Assembly: GCA_038363005.1 (NCBI GenBank)
Contig: JBBQBI010000006.1
Coordinates: forward strand, 62,001 to 126,000
DNA from: JAKOWB01 sp038363005
GTDB lineage: Bacteria; Pseudomonadota; Alphaproteobacteria; Kiloniellales; JACOMY01
Direction of reading: 5' to 3'
DNA length: 64,000 nucleotides
Part shown: in pieces, positions 25,142 to 34,044 of the stretch
Numbering within the stretch: position 1 is the stretch's first letter
How the letters are laid out: each line of letters opens with the position of its first letter
Position numbers and translations under genes: made by a program
Notes under the pieces: generated by a model
What the model saw: only the letters and a program-made list of their open reading frames with translations
Databases searched by the model: none
What the model was told of the DNA's origin: nothing

Positions 25142-25220
25142 CTGGGAACGGCGCTTTCCCGTCCGCCTTCCCCCACCGCGTCAAGCCCGGGCATGACGAA
25201 TAGGAAAAGGCTACCCAACC

Positions 25221-26435
25221 ATGTGGGACTCACTCTGGATCAACGGCCGCCTGGCGACGATGGAGCGAGGCGGCGCGCCCTATGGCGCGGTCGAGGGCGG
25301 TGCGCTGGGCGTCGACAAGGGCAAGCTGGTCTATGTCGGTGCCACGGCTGAACTGCCCGGCCGGCCGGAGAGCCTGGCGCGCGCCGTCCATGACCTGGAT
25401 GGCCGCTGGGTGACGCCGGGACTGGTCGACTGCCACACGCACCTGGTCTATGGCGGCAACCGCGCGGCGGAGTTCGAGCTGCGCCTGCAGGGCGCCAGCT
25501 ACGAGGAAATTTCCAAGGCCGGCGGCGGCATCGTCTCCACTGTCGCGGCGACGCGCGCCGCCAGCGAGGACGCGCTGGTCGACAGCGCCCTGCCGCGGCT
25601 CGACGCGCTGCTGGCCGAAGGCGTCACCACCATCGAGATCAAGTCGGGCTACGGCCTGGACCTGGCGAACGAGGGCAAGATGCTGCGTGCCGCCCGGCGG
25701 CTGGCGGCGCAGCGGGCGGTGACGGTGCGCACCTCGTTCCTCGGCGCGCATGCCGTGCCGCCGGAATACAAGGGCCGCCAGGGCGACTACCTGGAAAGCG
25801 TGCTGGCCATGCTGCCGGTCCTGGCCAAGGAGGGGCTGGTCGACGCGGTCGACGCCTTTGGCGAGAAGATCGCCTTCACGCCGGCGGAGGTGGAGCGGGT
25901 CTTCGTCGCCGCCCACGGCGCCGGCATTCCGGTCAAGCTGCATGCCGACCAACTGTCCGACCAGGGCGGCGCGGCGCTGATCGCCAAGTTCCGCGGCCTA
26001 TCGGCCGACCATGTGGAATACACCAGCCAGTCCGGCGTCGACGAGATGGGCAAGGCCGGTACGGTGGCCGTGCTGCTGCCCGGCGCCTTCTACTTCCTGC
26101 GCGAAAAGCAGCTGCCGCCGATCCAGGCCTTCCGCGACGCCGGCGTGCCCATCGCGCTGGCCACCGACAGCAACCCCGGCTCGGCGCCGGTGACCTCGAT
26201 CCTGCTGATGCTGAACATGGCGGCGACGCTGTTCCGCATGACGCCGGAGGAAGCGCTGGCCGGCATCACCCGCGAGGGCGCGCGGGCGCTGGGCCTGGCC
26301 GCCACGCACGGCACACTCGCGGTCGGCAAGGCGGCGGACTTCTGCGCCTGGGCCATCGAGCGCCCGGCCGAGCTAGCCTACCGCATCGGCTGGAACCCAC
26401 TGGCCTTCACCGTGCAGGCGGGACGCAAGCGGTAG
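25221..26435 (+). CDS. hutI: Imidazolonepropionase
   Basis: A 404-residue amidohydrolase of full family length. Metal and substrate motifs are VDCHTHLVYGGNRAAEFE, EIKSGYGLD, VKLHADQLSDQGGAAL and ALATDSNPGSAP. It opens the imidazolone ring of imidazolonepropionate to give formimidoyl-glutamate, the HutF substrate. It starts at 25221 downstream of the O3 box and is followed by a palindromic repeat pair that separates it from the rhomboid gene. Confidence 0.94.
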   Translation: MWDSLWINGRLATMERGGAPYGAVEGGALGVDKGKLVYVGATAELPGRPESLARAVHDLDGRWVTPGLVDCHTHLVYGGNRAAEFELRLQGASYEEISKAGGGIVSTVAATRAASEDALVDSALPRLDALLAEGVTTIEIKSGYGLDLANEGKMLRAARRLAAQRAVTVRTSFLGAHAVPPEYKGRQGDYLESVLAMLPVLAKEGLVDAVDAFGEKIAFTPAEVERVFVAAHGAGIPVKLHADQLSDQGGAALIAKFRGLSADHVEYTSQSGVDEMGKAGTVAVLLPGAFYFLREKQLPPIQAFRDAGVPIALATDSNPGSAPVTSILLMLNMAATLFRMTPEEALAGITREGARALGLAATHGTLAVGKAADFCAWAIERPAELAYRIGWNPLAFTVQAGRKR

Positions 26436-26465
26436 CGCGCGGCCGCTGCCGACCTCGTTTCACCG

Positions 26466-26547
26466 TCATGCTCGGACTTGTTCCGAGCATCCATGTCGAC
26501 GCTCGCGCCGGCGGCCCAATGGACCCTCGGGACAAGCCCGAGGGTGA
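26466..26547. repeat. Bimodal REP-like repeat
   Basis: Two hairpins face each other: ATGCTCGGA-CTTGT-TCCGAGCAT (26468-26490) and CCCTCGGG-ACAAG-CCCGAGGG (26524-26544). This is a second repeat type, unlike the CTCTCCC family, and probably ends the hutI transcript. Confidence 0.75.
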
Positions 26548-26644
26548 CGGGTCTGGCTGGGAGGAAGGTCTGCGCTGAGGCGCCGCGCAAACAGCAATGG
26601 CGGCCCTCTTCCCTCCGCGCCTCGCGCCTGCCATCACTAGCGTC

Positions 26645-27313
26645 ATGTTCGATCCCAACAACCTGCCAGTCGGTCATCCGCAGCGGCGCGAGCCGATCCT
26701 GAAGGCGCCGCCGGCGACCCTGGCGCTGGCCGGCGTGCTGATCCTGATCCACCTGCTGCTGGCGGTGCTGCCGGAAGCAGACGGTGACTGGATCCTGCTG
26801 ACCTTCGGCTTTCAGCCGCTGGCCTTCCTGGCGGCCTTCGAGGGGCAGGGCGACCTGGGCGCCACGGCCTGGCCGCTGGTGACGCATCTCTTCCTGCATC
26901 TCGACGTGCTGCACCTGGTGACCAACTGCGGCTTCCTGCTGGCCTTCGCCAGCCCGGTGGAACGGCGCTTCGGCTGGCTCGCCTTCCTGGCGATCTTCCT
27001 GATCTGCGGCATCGTCGGCGCGCTGTTCCAGGTCTGGCTGGTGCTGGGCCCAGAGGGGCCGGCGCCGCTGCTGATCGGCGCCTCGGGCGGCATCTTCGGC
27101 CTGATGGGCACCACCTTGATGCTGGGGCCGATGGTGCTGGGCCGTCGCCTGGCGCTGGGCCGCATCATCCTGGTGCTGATGGGCATCAACCTAGCCATCG
27201 GCCTGTTGAGCGAGGTCGGCCTGGTCGGCGACTACCGCATCGGCTGGCAGGCGCACGCCGGCGGCTTCCTGACCGGGCTGCTGATCGGCCGGCTGGCGCG
27301 CCGCGCCAACTAG
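26645..27313 (+). CDS. Rhomboid family intramembrane serine protease
   Basis: A 222-residue, six-helix membrane protein. The catalytic Ser lies in LIGASGGIFGLMG and the partner His in WQAHAGGFLTGLL, the expected pair. The HLFLHLDVLHLVTN segment gives the conserved helix-2 HxxxN-type region. The enzyme cuts membrane proteins within or near their transmembrane segments. The ATG at 26645 is chosen over 26597 because it begins the conserved part. Its stop and the hutG stop share CTAG (27310-27313). Its position inside the hut cluster has no known functional meaning. Confidence 0.9.
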   Translation: MFDPNNLPVGHPQRREPILKAPPATLALAGVLILIHLLLAVLPEADGDWILLTFGFQPLAFLAAFEGQGDLGATAWPLVTHLFLHLDVLHLVTNCGFLLAFASPVERRFGWLAFLAIFLICGIVGALFQVWLVLGPEGPAPLLIGASGGIFGLMGTTLMLGPMVLGRRLALGRIILVLMGINLAIGLLSEVGLVGDYRIGWQAHAGGFLTGLLIGRLARRAN

Positions 27314-28134
27314 GCGTTGCGGCTGCGCTCCCGCGCCCAGGACAGCGCGGTCTCGATCAGCGGCCGCAGTAGCGCCTTCAGCCGGTCGGCCCGCAGCGGG
27401 TCATAGGCGAAGGGCGACGTCTCGTCCATGTAGGCGATCTGTGCCTTTTCCAATTGGATGGCGTGCACACCCTCGGCCGGCTTGCCATAGGCGCGGGTGA
27501 TGTAGCCACCCTTGAAGCGGCCGTTGACGACATGGGTGAAGGCGCCCTGCCCGGCCGCCACCTCTGCCACGCGCGCGATCAAGTCAGGCGCCGCGGCGGC
27601 GCCGTTGGCGGTGCCGAAGTTGAGGTCCGGCAGGCGGCCCTGGAAGAAGCGCGGTACCACGCTGCGGATCGAATGCCCCTCCCACAGCACGCAGACGCCG
27701 TGGCGTGCCACCAGGCGCCGCAGCTCGGCTTGCAGTTTGGCGTGATAGGGGGCCCAGAAGCTGTCGCGCCGGCGGGCGATTTCCACGTCGTCGGGCTGGC
27801 CGCCGGGCGGATAGAGCGGCTCCTCGTCGAAGGTCGAGGTGGGGCAGAGCTCGGTGTTGTTGGCACCGGCATAGAGCGGCTGGTTCTGCGGGTCGCGGTT
27901 CAGGTCGATGACGTAGCGCGAGAAGCGCGCCGACAGGACGGAGATGCCCAGCGCCGGGGCGAAGTCGTAGAGCCGGTCGACATGCCAGTCGGTATCGGCG
28001 GAGGGCGCCGCGGCGGGCGTCATGCGGGCCAGCAGGTCGGGCGGGATCTCGGTTCCCAGGTGCGGGATCGAGATCAGCAGCGGCGCGTCGCCGGCGTGGA
28101 AGCTGAAGGGCTGGGTCTGGTCGCTGTTCGGCAT
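27310..28134 (-). CDS. hutG: N-formylglutamate deformylase
   Basis: A 274-residue hydrolase of the N-formylglutamate amidohydrolase family. Metal-site and active-site motifs are SIPHLGTEIP, DTDWHVDRLYDF, LNRDPQNQPLY, and VLWEGHSIRSVVPRF. It releases formate and glutamate from N-formylglutamate made by HutF. The formate can enter the folate pool through the formate-THF ligase at 38146-39822. It is divergent from hutC, with the O4 box 71 bases upstream. Confidence 0.92.
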   Translation of the reverse strand: MPNSDQTQPFSFHAGDAPLLISIPHLGTEIPPDLLARMTPAAAPSADTDWHVDRLYDFAPALGISVLSARFSRYVIDLNRDPQNQPLYAGANNTELCPTSTFDEEPLYPPGGQPDDVEIARRRDSFWAPYHAKLQAELRRLVARHGVCVLWEGHSIRSVVPRFFQGRLPDLNFGTANGAAAAPDLIARVAEVAAGQGAFTHVVNGRFKGGYITRAYGKPAEGVHAIQLEKAQIAYMDETSPFAYDPLRADRLKALLRPLIETALSWARERSRNA

Positions 28135-28204
28135 GATCGGTCCAGGCGGCTGAAAGGGGTTCGGCCAGCATAGCCGGGGCGTCGAGGCTATGGCATTCCG
28201 TCAC

Positions 28205-28224
28205 CAAGTTGTATATACAACTTG
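28205..28224. promoter_or_regulatory. HutC-type operator between hutG and hutC (O4)
   Basis: CAAGTTGTATATACAACTTG is a perfect 20-base palindrome, the strongest box of the four. It lies 25 bases before the hutC start, which implies autorepression. Confidence 0.9.
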
Positions 28225-28248
28225 CAACCAGGAGCCAACCGCCGCGCC

Positions 28249-29004
28249 ATGCCAGCCCGTCCCGCACCCGATGAGGAGGCCCCGCGCTATCGGCGCGTGA
28301 AGGACTTCATCACCGAGCGCGTGCTCTCGGGCGACTGGCCGCATGGCCAGCGCGTGCCATCGGAAAACGAGCTGACGGCGCAGTTCGGCGTCAGCCGCAT
28401 GACGGTGAACCGGGCGCTGCGTGAACTGACCGCCGAGGGCTGGCTGACCCGCATCCAGGGCGCCGGTTCCTTCGTCGCCGAGCAGAAGCCGCAGTCGGCG
28501 CTGTTGGAAGTGCGCAACATCCGCACCGAGATCATGGCGCGCGGCCACCGCCACGCCGCCGACATGATCGAGCTGAGCAACACGCCGGCGACGCGCGAAG
28601 TGGCGCAGGCGCTGGAGCTGCGCACCGGCCAGCGGGTCTTCCGCTCGCTGCTGGTGCACCGCGAGAACGGCGTGCCGGTGCAGCTTGAGGAGCGCTACGT
28701 CAATCCGCTGTTCGCGCCCCGCTACCTGGAGCAGGACTTCACCCGCATCACGCCCTACGAGTATCTGACCGCGGTCGGTCCGATCGCCCAGGCCGAGCAC
28801 ATCATCGAGGCGATCGAGCCCACCGCCGAGGTCTGCCGCCGGCTGGAGCTGCGCCAGCCGGAGCCCTGCCTGTTGCTGATCCGCCGCACCTGGTCGAACG
28901 GCCTGGTCGCCACGGTGGCGCGGCTGATCCATCCCGGCAGTCGCTTCCGTTTCTTCGGGCGCCAGGACTACGCGCCCGGCATCGCCAAGCTCGCCAATCT
29001 CTGA
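28249..29004 (+). CDS. hutC: Histidine utilization repressor
   Basis: A 251-residue GntR-family regulator of the HutC subfamily. Residues 12-80 form the winged HTH (RVKDFITERVLSGDWPHGQ, PSENELTAQFGVSRMTVNRA). Residues 90-245 are a UTRA ligand domain with EERYVNPLFAPRYLEQDF. HutC proteins bind TGTATATACA palindromes and are released by urocanate. Four matching sites are visible in this window. The ATG at 28249 is preferred to an earlier TTG; AGGAG lies 14 bases before it. hutU follows 16 bases after the stop and is probably co-transcribed. Confidence 0.93.
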   Translation: MPARPAPDEEAPRYRRVKDFITERVLSGDWPHGQRVPSENELTAQFGVSRMTVNRALRELTAEGWLTRIQGAGSFVAEQKPQSALLEVRNIRTEIMARGHRHAADMIELSNTPATREVAQALELRTGQRVFRSLLVHRENGVPVQLEERYVNPLFAPRYLEQDFTRITPYEYLTAVGPIAQAEHIIEAIEPTAEVCRRLELRQPEPCLLLIRRTWSNGLVATVARLIHPGSRFRFFGRQDYAPGIAKLANL

Positions 29005-29020
29005 AGAGGGAGTTACCCCC

Positions 29021-30694
<1,674 letters not shown>

Positions 30695-30700
30695 TGATTT

Positions 30701-30725
30701 CCCCCCTGTGCGCTGCACGGGGGGG
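30701..30725. terminator. GC-rich hairpin after hutU
   Basis: CCCCCC and GGGGGG arms with a TGTGCGCTGCAC centre lie 7 bases after the hutU stop and touch the stop codon of the opposing DUF559 gene. There is no U-tract, so it is either a repeat-derived terminator or a repeat remnant. Confidence 0.5.
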
Positions 30726-31088
30726 CTACTCCGTGGCGCGCTTCGCTGCCTGAAGCTCAAGTATAGTGAGGTGAACCTTCGCCGCGACAGCGTCCGTGTC
30801 TCGCAGCACCTCGTTGTTCCAGAAGCGCAGGACGAGATACCCCTGCGCGGCGAACCAAGCATCGCGCTTGGCGTCTCTGTCGCTACCGACATGTTGCCCG
30901 CCGTCGACCTCGACAACCAGTTTCAGCGCGGCGCAGAGGAGGTCGGCCACATAGGGGCCGACCGGGTGCTGGCGGCGAAAGTACGCGCCGGCAAGCTGCC
31001 TGCCGCGAAGTCGGCCCCATAGCTTCCGTTCCGCATCCGTCGCCGCGAGCCGCAGGCTGCGAGCGAAGAGCCTGCGCTCGTGCGTCAC
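30726..31088 (-). CDS. DUF559 endonuclease-domain protein (second copy)
   Basis: A 120-residue protein starting at GTG 31088, just before the family domain. Motifs are THERRLFARSLRLAATDAER, YFRRQHPVGPYVADLLC, LVVEVDGGQH and LRFWNNEVLRDTD, the same order as in the copy at 6599-7012. A longer frame to 31334 would add 82 residues encoded by repeats and is unlikely to be real. It is bounded by palindromic repeats on both sides. Nuclease activity is inferred from the fold, and the role is unknown. Confidence 0.82.
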   Translation of the reverse strand: MTHERRLFARSLRLAATDAERKLWGRLRGRQLAGAYFRRQHPVGPYVADLLCAALKLVVEVDGGQHVGSDRDAKRDAWFAAQGYLVLRFWNNEVLRDTDAVAAKVHLTILELQAAKRATE

Positions 31089-31089
31089 T

Positions 31090-31207
31090 GGCGCCCCCCC
31101 CTCCCCAACCCTCCCCCAGGCTTCGCCTGAGGGAGGGAGTCCATCCCGCGCCCATGGCGCCACACCCCCCTCCCCCGTGCGCAGCATGGGGGAGGGCAGG
31201 GAGGGGG
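31090..31207. repeat. Palindromic repeat pair upstream of second DUF559 gene
   Basis: CCCTCCCCAACCCTCCCCC, the stem CCCAGGCTTCGCCTGAGGG, and CCCCCTCCCCC with a GGGGGAGGG partner form an inverted pair over about 118 bases. It fills the gap between the nuclease and the tail-collar gene cluster. Confidence 0.7.
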
Positions 31208-31320
31208 TGTCAGCAAGGGAACTCGGTGGCGGGGAAACGCCGACTTCCACTTGTTTCGGCCTGCATTGACTCTCTCCTCCCATTGGTGCGGCAATGCCAC
31301 TGCATTGGGCGGGGAGCGGC

Positions 31321-31626
31321 ATGCGCGGTGTCATACTAGGATTGGCCGTCGCCGCGCTGCTGGCGCCGGGGGCGGGCGCGATGGATCAGGCGCCCTATAT
31401 GGGGACGCTGGCGCTGGTGGCGGCGGACTTTTGCCCGGCCAACTCCCTGCCAGCCGATGGGCGCGAACTCGCCGTCAAGGACAACCAGGCACTCTATGTG
31501 CTGCTGCAGAACCGCTTCGGCGGCGATGGGCAGAAGACCTTCAGGCTGCCGGATCTCGGCGGCAAGACGCCCCAGGGGATGCTCTACTGCATCTGCGTCA
31601 ACGGCATCTGGCCGTCCAAGGACTGA
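31321..31626 (+). CDS. Secreted tail-collar-like domain protein (1 of 3)
   Basis: A 101-residue protein. A signal peptide (MRGVILGLAVAALLAPGAGA) is followed by a short phage tail-collar-like domain of the kind found in microcystin-dependent protein MdpB: YMGTLALVAADFCPANSLPA, KDNQALYVLL, RFGGDGQKTFRLPDLGG. It ends in MLYCICVNGIWPSKD. It should be periplasmic or surface-exposed, with possible disulfides. The next gene starts inside its stop codon (TGATG), so the three collar genes form one operon. The function is unknown. Confidence 0.78.
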   Translation: MRGVILGLAVAALLAPGAGAMDQAPYMGTLALVAADFCPANSLPADGRELAVKDNQALYVLLQNRFGGDGQKTFRLPDLGGKTPQGMLYCICVNGIWPSKD

Positions 31627-32354
31627 TGAGGCGCGCCATGATGCCGAAACTCCCGGCCGCGCTGGCCACCCTCTTTCTCGTCGCCGCCCCCGCGAGCGCC
31701 TTCGACCAGGCGGCGCTCGACCAGCTCAACGCCCGGGGCGAATGCACAGGCTGCAACCTCGCCAAGGCGGACCTCAGAAGCGCCGACCTGCAGGCCGCGA
31801 TCCTGGACGGTGCCGACCTCAGCGGCGCCGATCTGGAGGACGCCAACCTGACCGCCGCCTCGCTGGCCGGGGCGAACCTCAGCGGCGCCAACCTGGAAGG
31901 CGCGGAGCTCAGCGCCGCCGACCTCAGCGGTGCCAATCTTGAAGGGGCGTCGCTGGTGGGCGCCGAGGTCCTTGGCGCCACCTTCACCAACGCGAAGCTG
32001 AAGGGGGCCGACATCAGGGGCACCGACATCGCCGCTGCCATCGATGCCGACATCACCGAGGCGGCCGGGCAGGCGCCGGCGGTGACGCCGCAGAAGGGTG
32101 CCGGCCAGGGACTGCAGAATCTCTTGACCGGAACGCTGCTGCTGACCGCCTTCGACTACTGTCCCAGCGGCAGCTTGGCGGCCGACGGGCGCGCGCTGAC
32201 GATAAACGACAACCAGGCGCTCTACGCGCTCTATGGCGCAACCTACGGCGCCGATGGCACCTCCTTCCGCCTGCCGGACCTGCGCCAGACGGTGCCCGTC
32301 AAGGGGCTGCTCTATTGCGTCGTCGTCGGCGGCACCTGGCCGAGCCACCCCTAG
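31626..32354 (+). CDS. Secreted pentapeptide-repeat/tail-collar fusion protein (2 of 3)
   Basis: A 242-residue protein with signal peptide (MMPKLPAALATLFLVAAPASA). Residues 40-135 are about 19 pentapeptide repeats of the A(D/N)LxG type, which fold as a right-handed square beta-helix, opened by a CTGC motif. Residues 155-242 are a tail-collar-like domain with FDYCPSGSLAADGRALTIND, YGATYGADGTSFRLPDL and a WPSHP end. The fusion is not one I know. It overlaps the preceding stop and lies 11 bases before the third collar gene. Confidence 0.8.
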   Translation: MRRAMMPKLPAALATLFLVAAPASAFDQAALDQLNARGECTGCNLAKADLRSADLQAAILDGADLSGADLEDANLTAASLAGANLSGANLEGAELSAADLSGANLEGASLVGAEVLGATFTNAKLKGADIRGTDIAAAIDADITEAAGQAPAVTPQKGAGQGLQNLLTGTLLLTAFDYCPSGSLAADGRALTINDNQALYALYGATYGADGTSFRLPDLRQTVPVKGLLYCVVVGGTWPSHP

Positions 32355-32365
32355 GAGCCGAGGTC

Positions 32366-32689
32366 ATGACCCACCGCACCCTCGCCCTGCTGTTCGCCGC
32401 CGCCACGCTCGCAGCCGGGCCGCGCGCCGGCCAGGCCTTCAGCGACGAGCCCTACGTCGGCGCAGTCGAACTGGTGCCTTTCAGCTACTGCCCCGAGGGT
32501 TCGCTCGAAGCCGCGGGGCAGTGGTGGCTCGACAGCCGTGCCAACGCGGGCCTCTACGCCCTGATCGGCACGCGCTTCGGCGGCGACACGAGCCAGGGGA
32601 CCTTCCTGCTGCCCGACCTCAGGGATCAGGCACCGGCGGGGATGCGTTACTGCATCGTCGTCGTGGGCGCCGTTCCCGCGCGACCCTGA
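32366..32689 (+). CDS. Secreted tail-collar-like domain protein (3 of 3)
   Basis: A 107-residue protein with signal peptide (MTHRTLALLFAAATLAAGPR) and a more divergent collar-like domain: YVGAVELVPFSYCPEGSLEA, GLYALIGTRFGGDTSQGTF, LLPDLRDQAPAGMRYCIVVV. It shares the paired cysteines and final layout with the two preceding proteins, so the trio arose by duplication. It is preceded by GGAGCCGAGGTC. The function is unknown. Confidence 0.75.
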   Translation: MTHRTLALLFAAATLAAGPRAGQAFSDEPYVGAVELVPFSYCPEGSLEAAGQWWLDSRANAGLYALIGTRFGGDTSQGTFLLPDLRDQAPAGMRYCIVVVGAVPARP

Positions 32690-32707
32690 TCCCGCATGGG
32701 AGCCACC

Positions 32708-33313
32708 ATGAAGCTTGCCGCGCTGGTCTTTCCCGGTTTCGAGCTGCTGGATCTCTATGGGCCGCTGGAGATGTTCGGCATGCTTCGCGAGGAGCTCTCG
32801 ATCACCCTGGTCGCCGAAAATACCGGGATGGTCGCCGCCACCCAGGGGCCCAAGGCCGTCGCCGACGCCTCCTTCGCGACCGAAAAACACTTCGACATCC
32901 TGCTGGTGCCGGGCGGCCTGGGCACGCGGCGCGAGGTCGACAACGGCGCGCTGACCGGCTGGCTGCGCCAGGCGGCCGAGCAGGCCCGGCTGGTCACCAC
33001 GGTCTGCACCGGCGCGGCGTTGCTGGCGCGCACCGGCCTGCTCGACGGCTTGAAGGCCACCACCAACAAGGCCGCCTTTCGCTGGGTCGAGAGCCAGGGC
33101 CCGGCGGTGAAATGGCAGGCCAAGGCGCGCTGGGTGGAGGACGGCAAGTACCTGACCTCGTCGGGCGTCTCCGCCGGCATGGACATGGCGCTGGCCGCCA
33201 TCGCCCGGCTGTTCGATATCGAGAAGGCCCGCGCCATCGCGCGCTATGCCGAGTACCGCTGGGTCGAGGACGCCGGCGACGACCCCTTCGCGGCGGTGCA
33301 TGGGTTGGTGTGA
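32708..33313 (+). CDS. DJ-1/PfpI family protein
   Basis: A 201-residue class I glutamine-amidotransferase-like protein. The nucleophile elbow is VTTVCTGAALLAR with the conserved Cys, and the acid residue region is FPGFELLDLYGPLEMF. VSAGMDMALAAIARLFD is typical of the AraC-associated/isonitrile-hydratase-like subgroup. Enzyme activity cannot be assigned. The ATG at 32708 has GGGAG 5 bases upstream and is preferred over 32696. It converges with acdR across a perfect hairpin. Confidence 0.87.
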   Translation: MKLAALVFPGFELLDLYGPLEMFGMLREELSITLVAENTGMVAATQGPKAVADASFATEKHFDILLVPGGLGTRREVDNGALTGWLRQAAEQARLVTTVCTGAALLARTGLLDGLKATTNKAAFRWVESQGPAVKWQAKARWVEDGKYLTSSGVSAGMDMALAAIARLFDIEKARAIARYAEYRWVEDAGDDPFAAVHGLV

Positions 33314-33328
33314 GGGCCCCATAGGGAC

Positions 33329-33373
33329 TGTCATCCCGGCCCAGGAGCGGAGCGACGCAGAGCCGGGATGACA
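33329..33373. terminator. Hairpin between convergent DJ-1 and acdR genes
   Basis: TGTCATCCCGGC (33329-33340) and GCCGGGATGACA (33362-33373) are perfect 12-base arms. It is a REP-like element placed to end both convergent transcripts. Confidence 0.7.
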
Positions 33374-33393
33374 ATGAAGATCAACGACCGACG

Positions 33394-33882
33394 CTACCGC
33401 GCCATCTTCTCCTCCACCGGCAACGCCGTGGTCGACAACACCTCGTTCAGCACGAAGAAGGTCCTGGTCTGGCGCACGCCGGGCAGGCGGATGATGGCGT
33501 CGCCGTGCAGGCGGTTGAAGCGCTCGATGTCCTTGGTGCGGACGATCAGGAAATAGTCGAACTCGCCGGCCACCAGGTGGCACTCCAGGCAACCGCGCAG
33601 GGATTTCGCCGCCGTCTCGAAGGCGGCGAAGGACTCCGGTGTCGAGCGGTCCAGCACCACGCCGACGATCACCAGCGTGGTGAGCTCCAGCTTCGCCGGG
33701 TCGAGCAGCGCCACGGTTTTGCGGATCACCCCATCGCGCTTCAGCCGCTCGATGCGGCGGGCAACCGCCGTGGGGCTGAGGTGCACCTTCTCGGCCAATG
33801 TCGCGCTGGAGGCATCGGCATCCTGCTGCAGCAGCTTCAGCAGGCGCCGGTCGATGCGGTCGAGGCCGAGCAAGCGTGGCAT
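33394..33882 (-). CDS. acdR: Lrp/AsnC-family regulator, probable AcdR
   Basis: A 162-residue regulator. Residues 8-60 form the AsnC-type HTH (DRRLLKLLQQDADASSATLA, HLSPTAVARRIERLKRDGVI). Residues 70-150 are the RAM ligand domain. It is divergent from acdS, the arrangement known for AcdR, which activates ACC deaminase synthesis in other Proteobacteria. AT-rich near-palindromes in the gap are its likely binding sites. Confidence 0.87.
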   Translation of the reverse strand: MPRLLGLDRIDRRLLKLLQQDADASSATLAEKVHLSPTAVARRIERLKRDGVIRKTVALLDPAKLELTTLVIVGVVLDRSTPESFAAFETAAKSLRGCLECHLVAGEFDYFLIVRTKDIERFNRLHGDAIIRLPGVRQTRTFFVLNEVLSTTALPVEEKMAR

Positions 33883-33901
33883 GGCAATCCTCTTACATTC
33901 T

Positions 33902-33923
33902 GCGTTAAAATAGAATTATACGC
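33902..33923. promoter_or_regulatory. Probable Lrp-type operator of the acdR-acdS divergon
   Basis: GCGTTAAAATAGAATTATACGC is a 22-base imperfect palindrome in the AT-rich gap. A related half (AATTCTTTAAAACGC) lies near 33971-33986. Such AT-rich palindromes are typical Lrp-family sites. Confidence 0.55.
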
Positions 33924-34044
33924 TTTTTTCAAGCTCCTTTAGCAGCGTCTTGCGAAATGAGGCGCGCAATAATTCTTTAAAACGCATTTGCCGTGAAAGC
34001 GCCCACCGGCCGATACTGCAGCCAGACAGACACTGGAGTTCGCC

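Noticed and set aside
31088..31334. N-terminal extension of the second DUF559 protein
   Set aside because: Its 82 residues are encoded by palindromic repeats and have no counterpart in the first copy.
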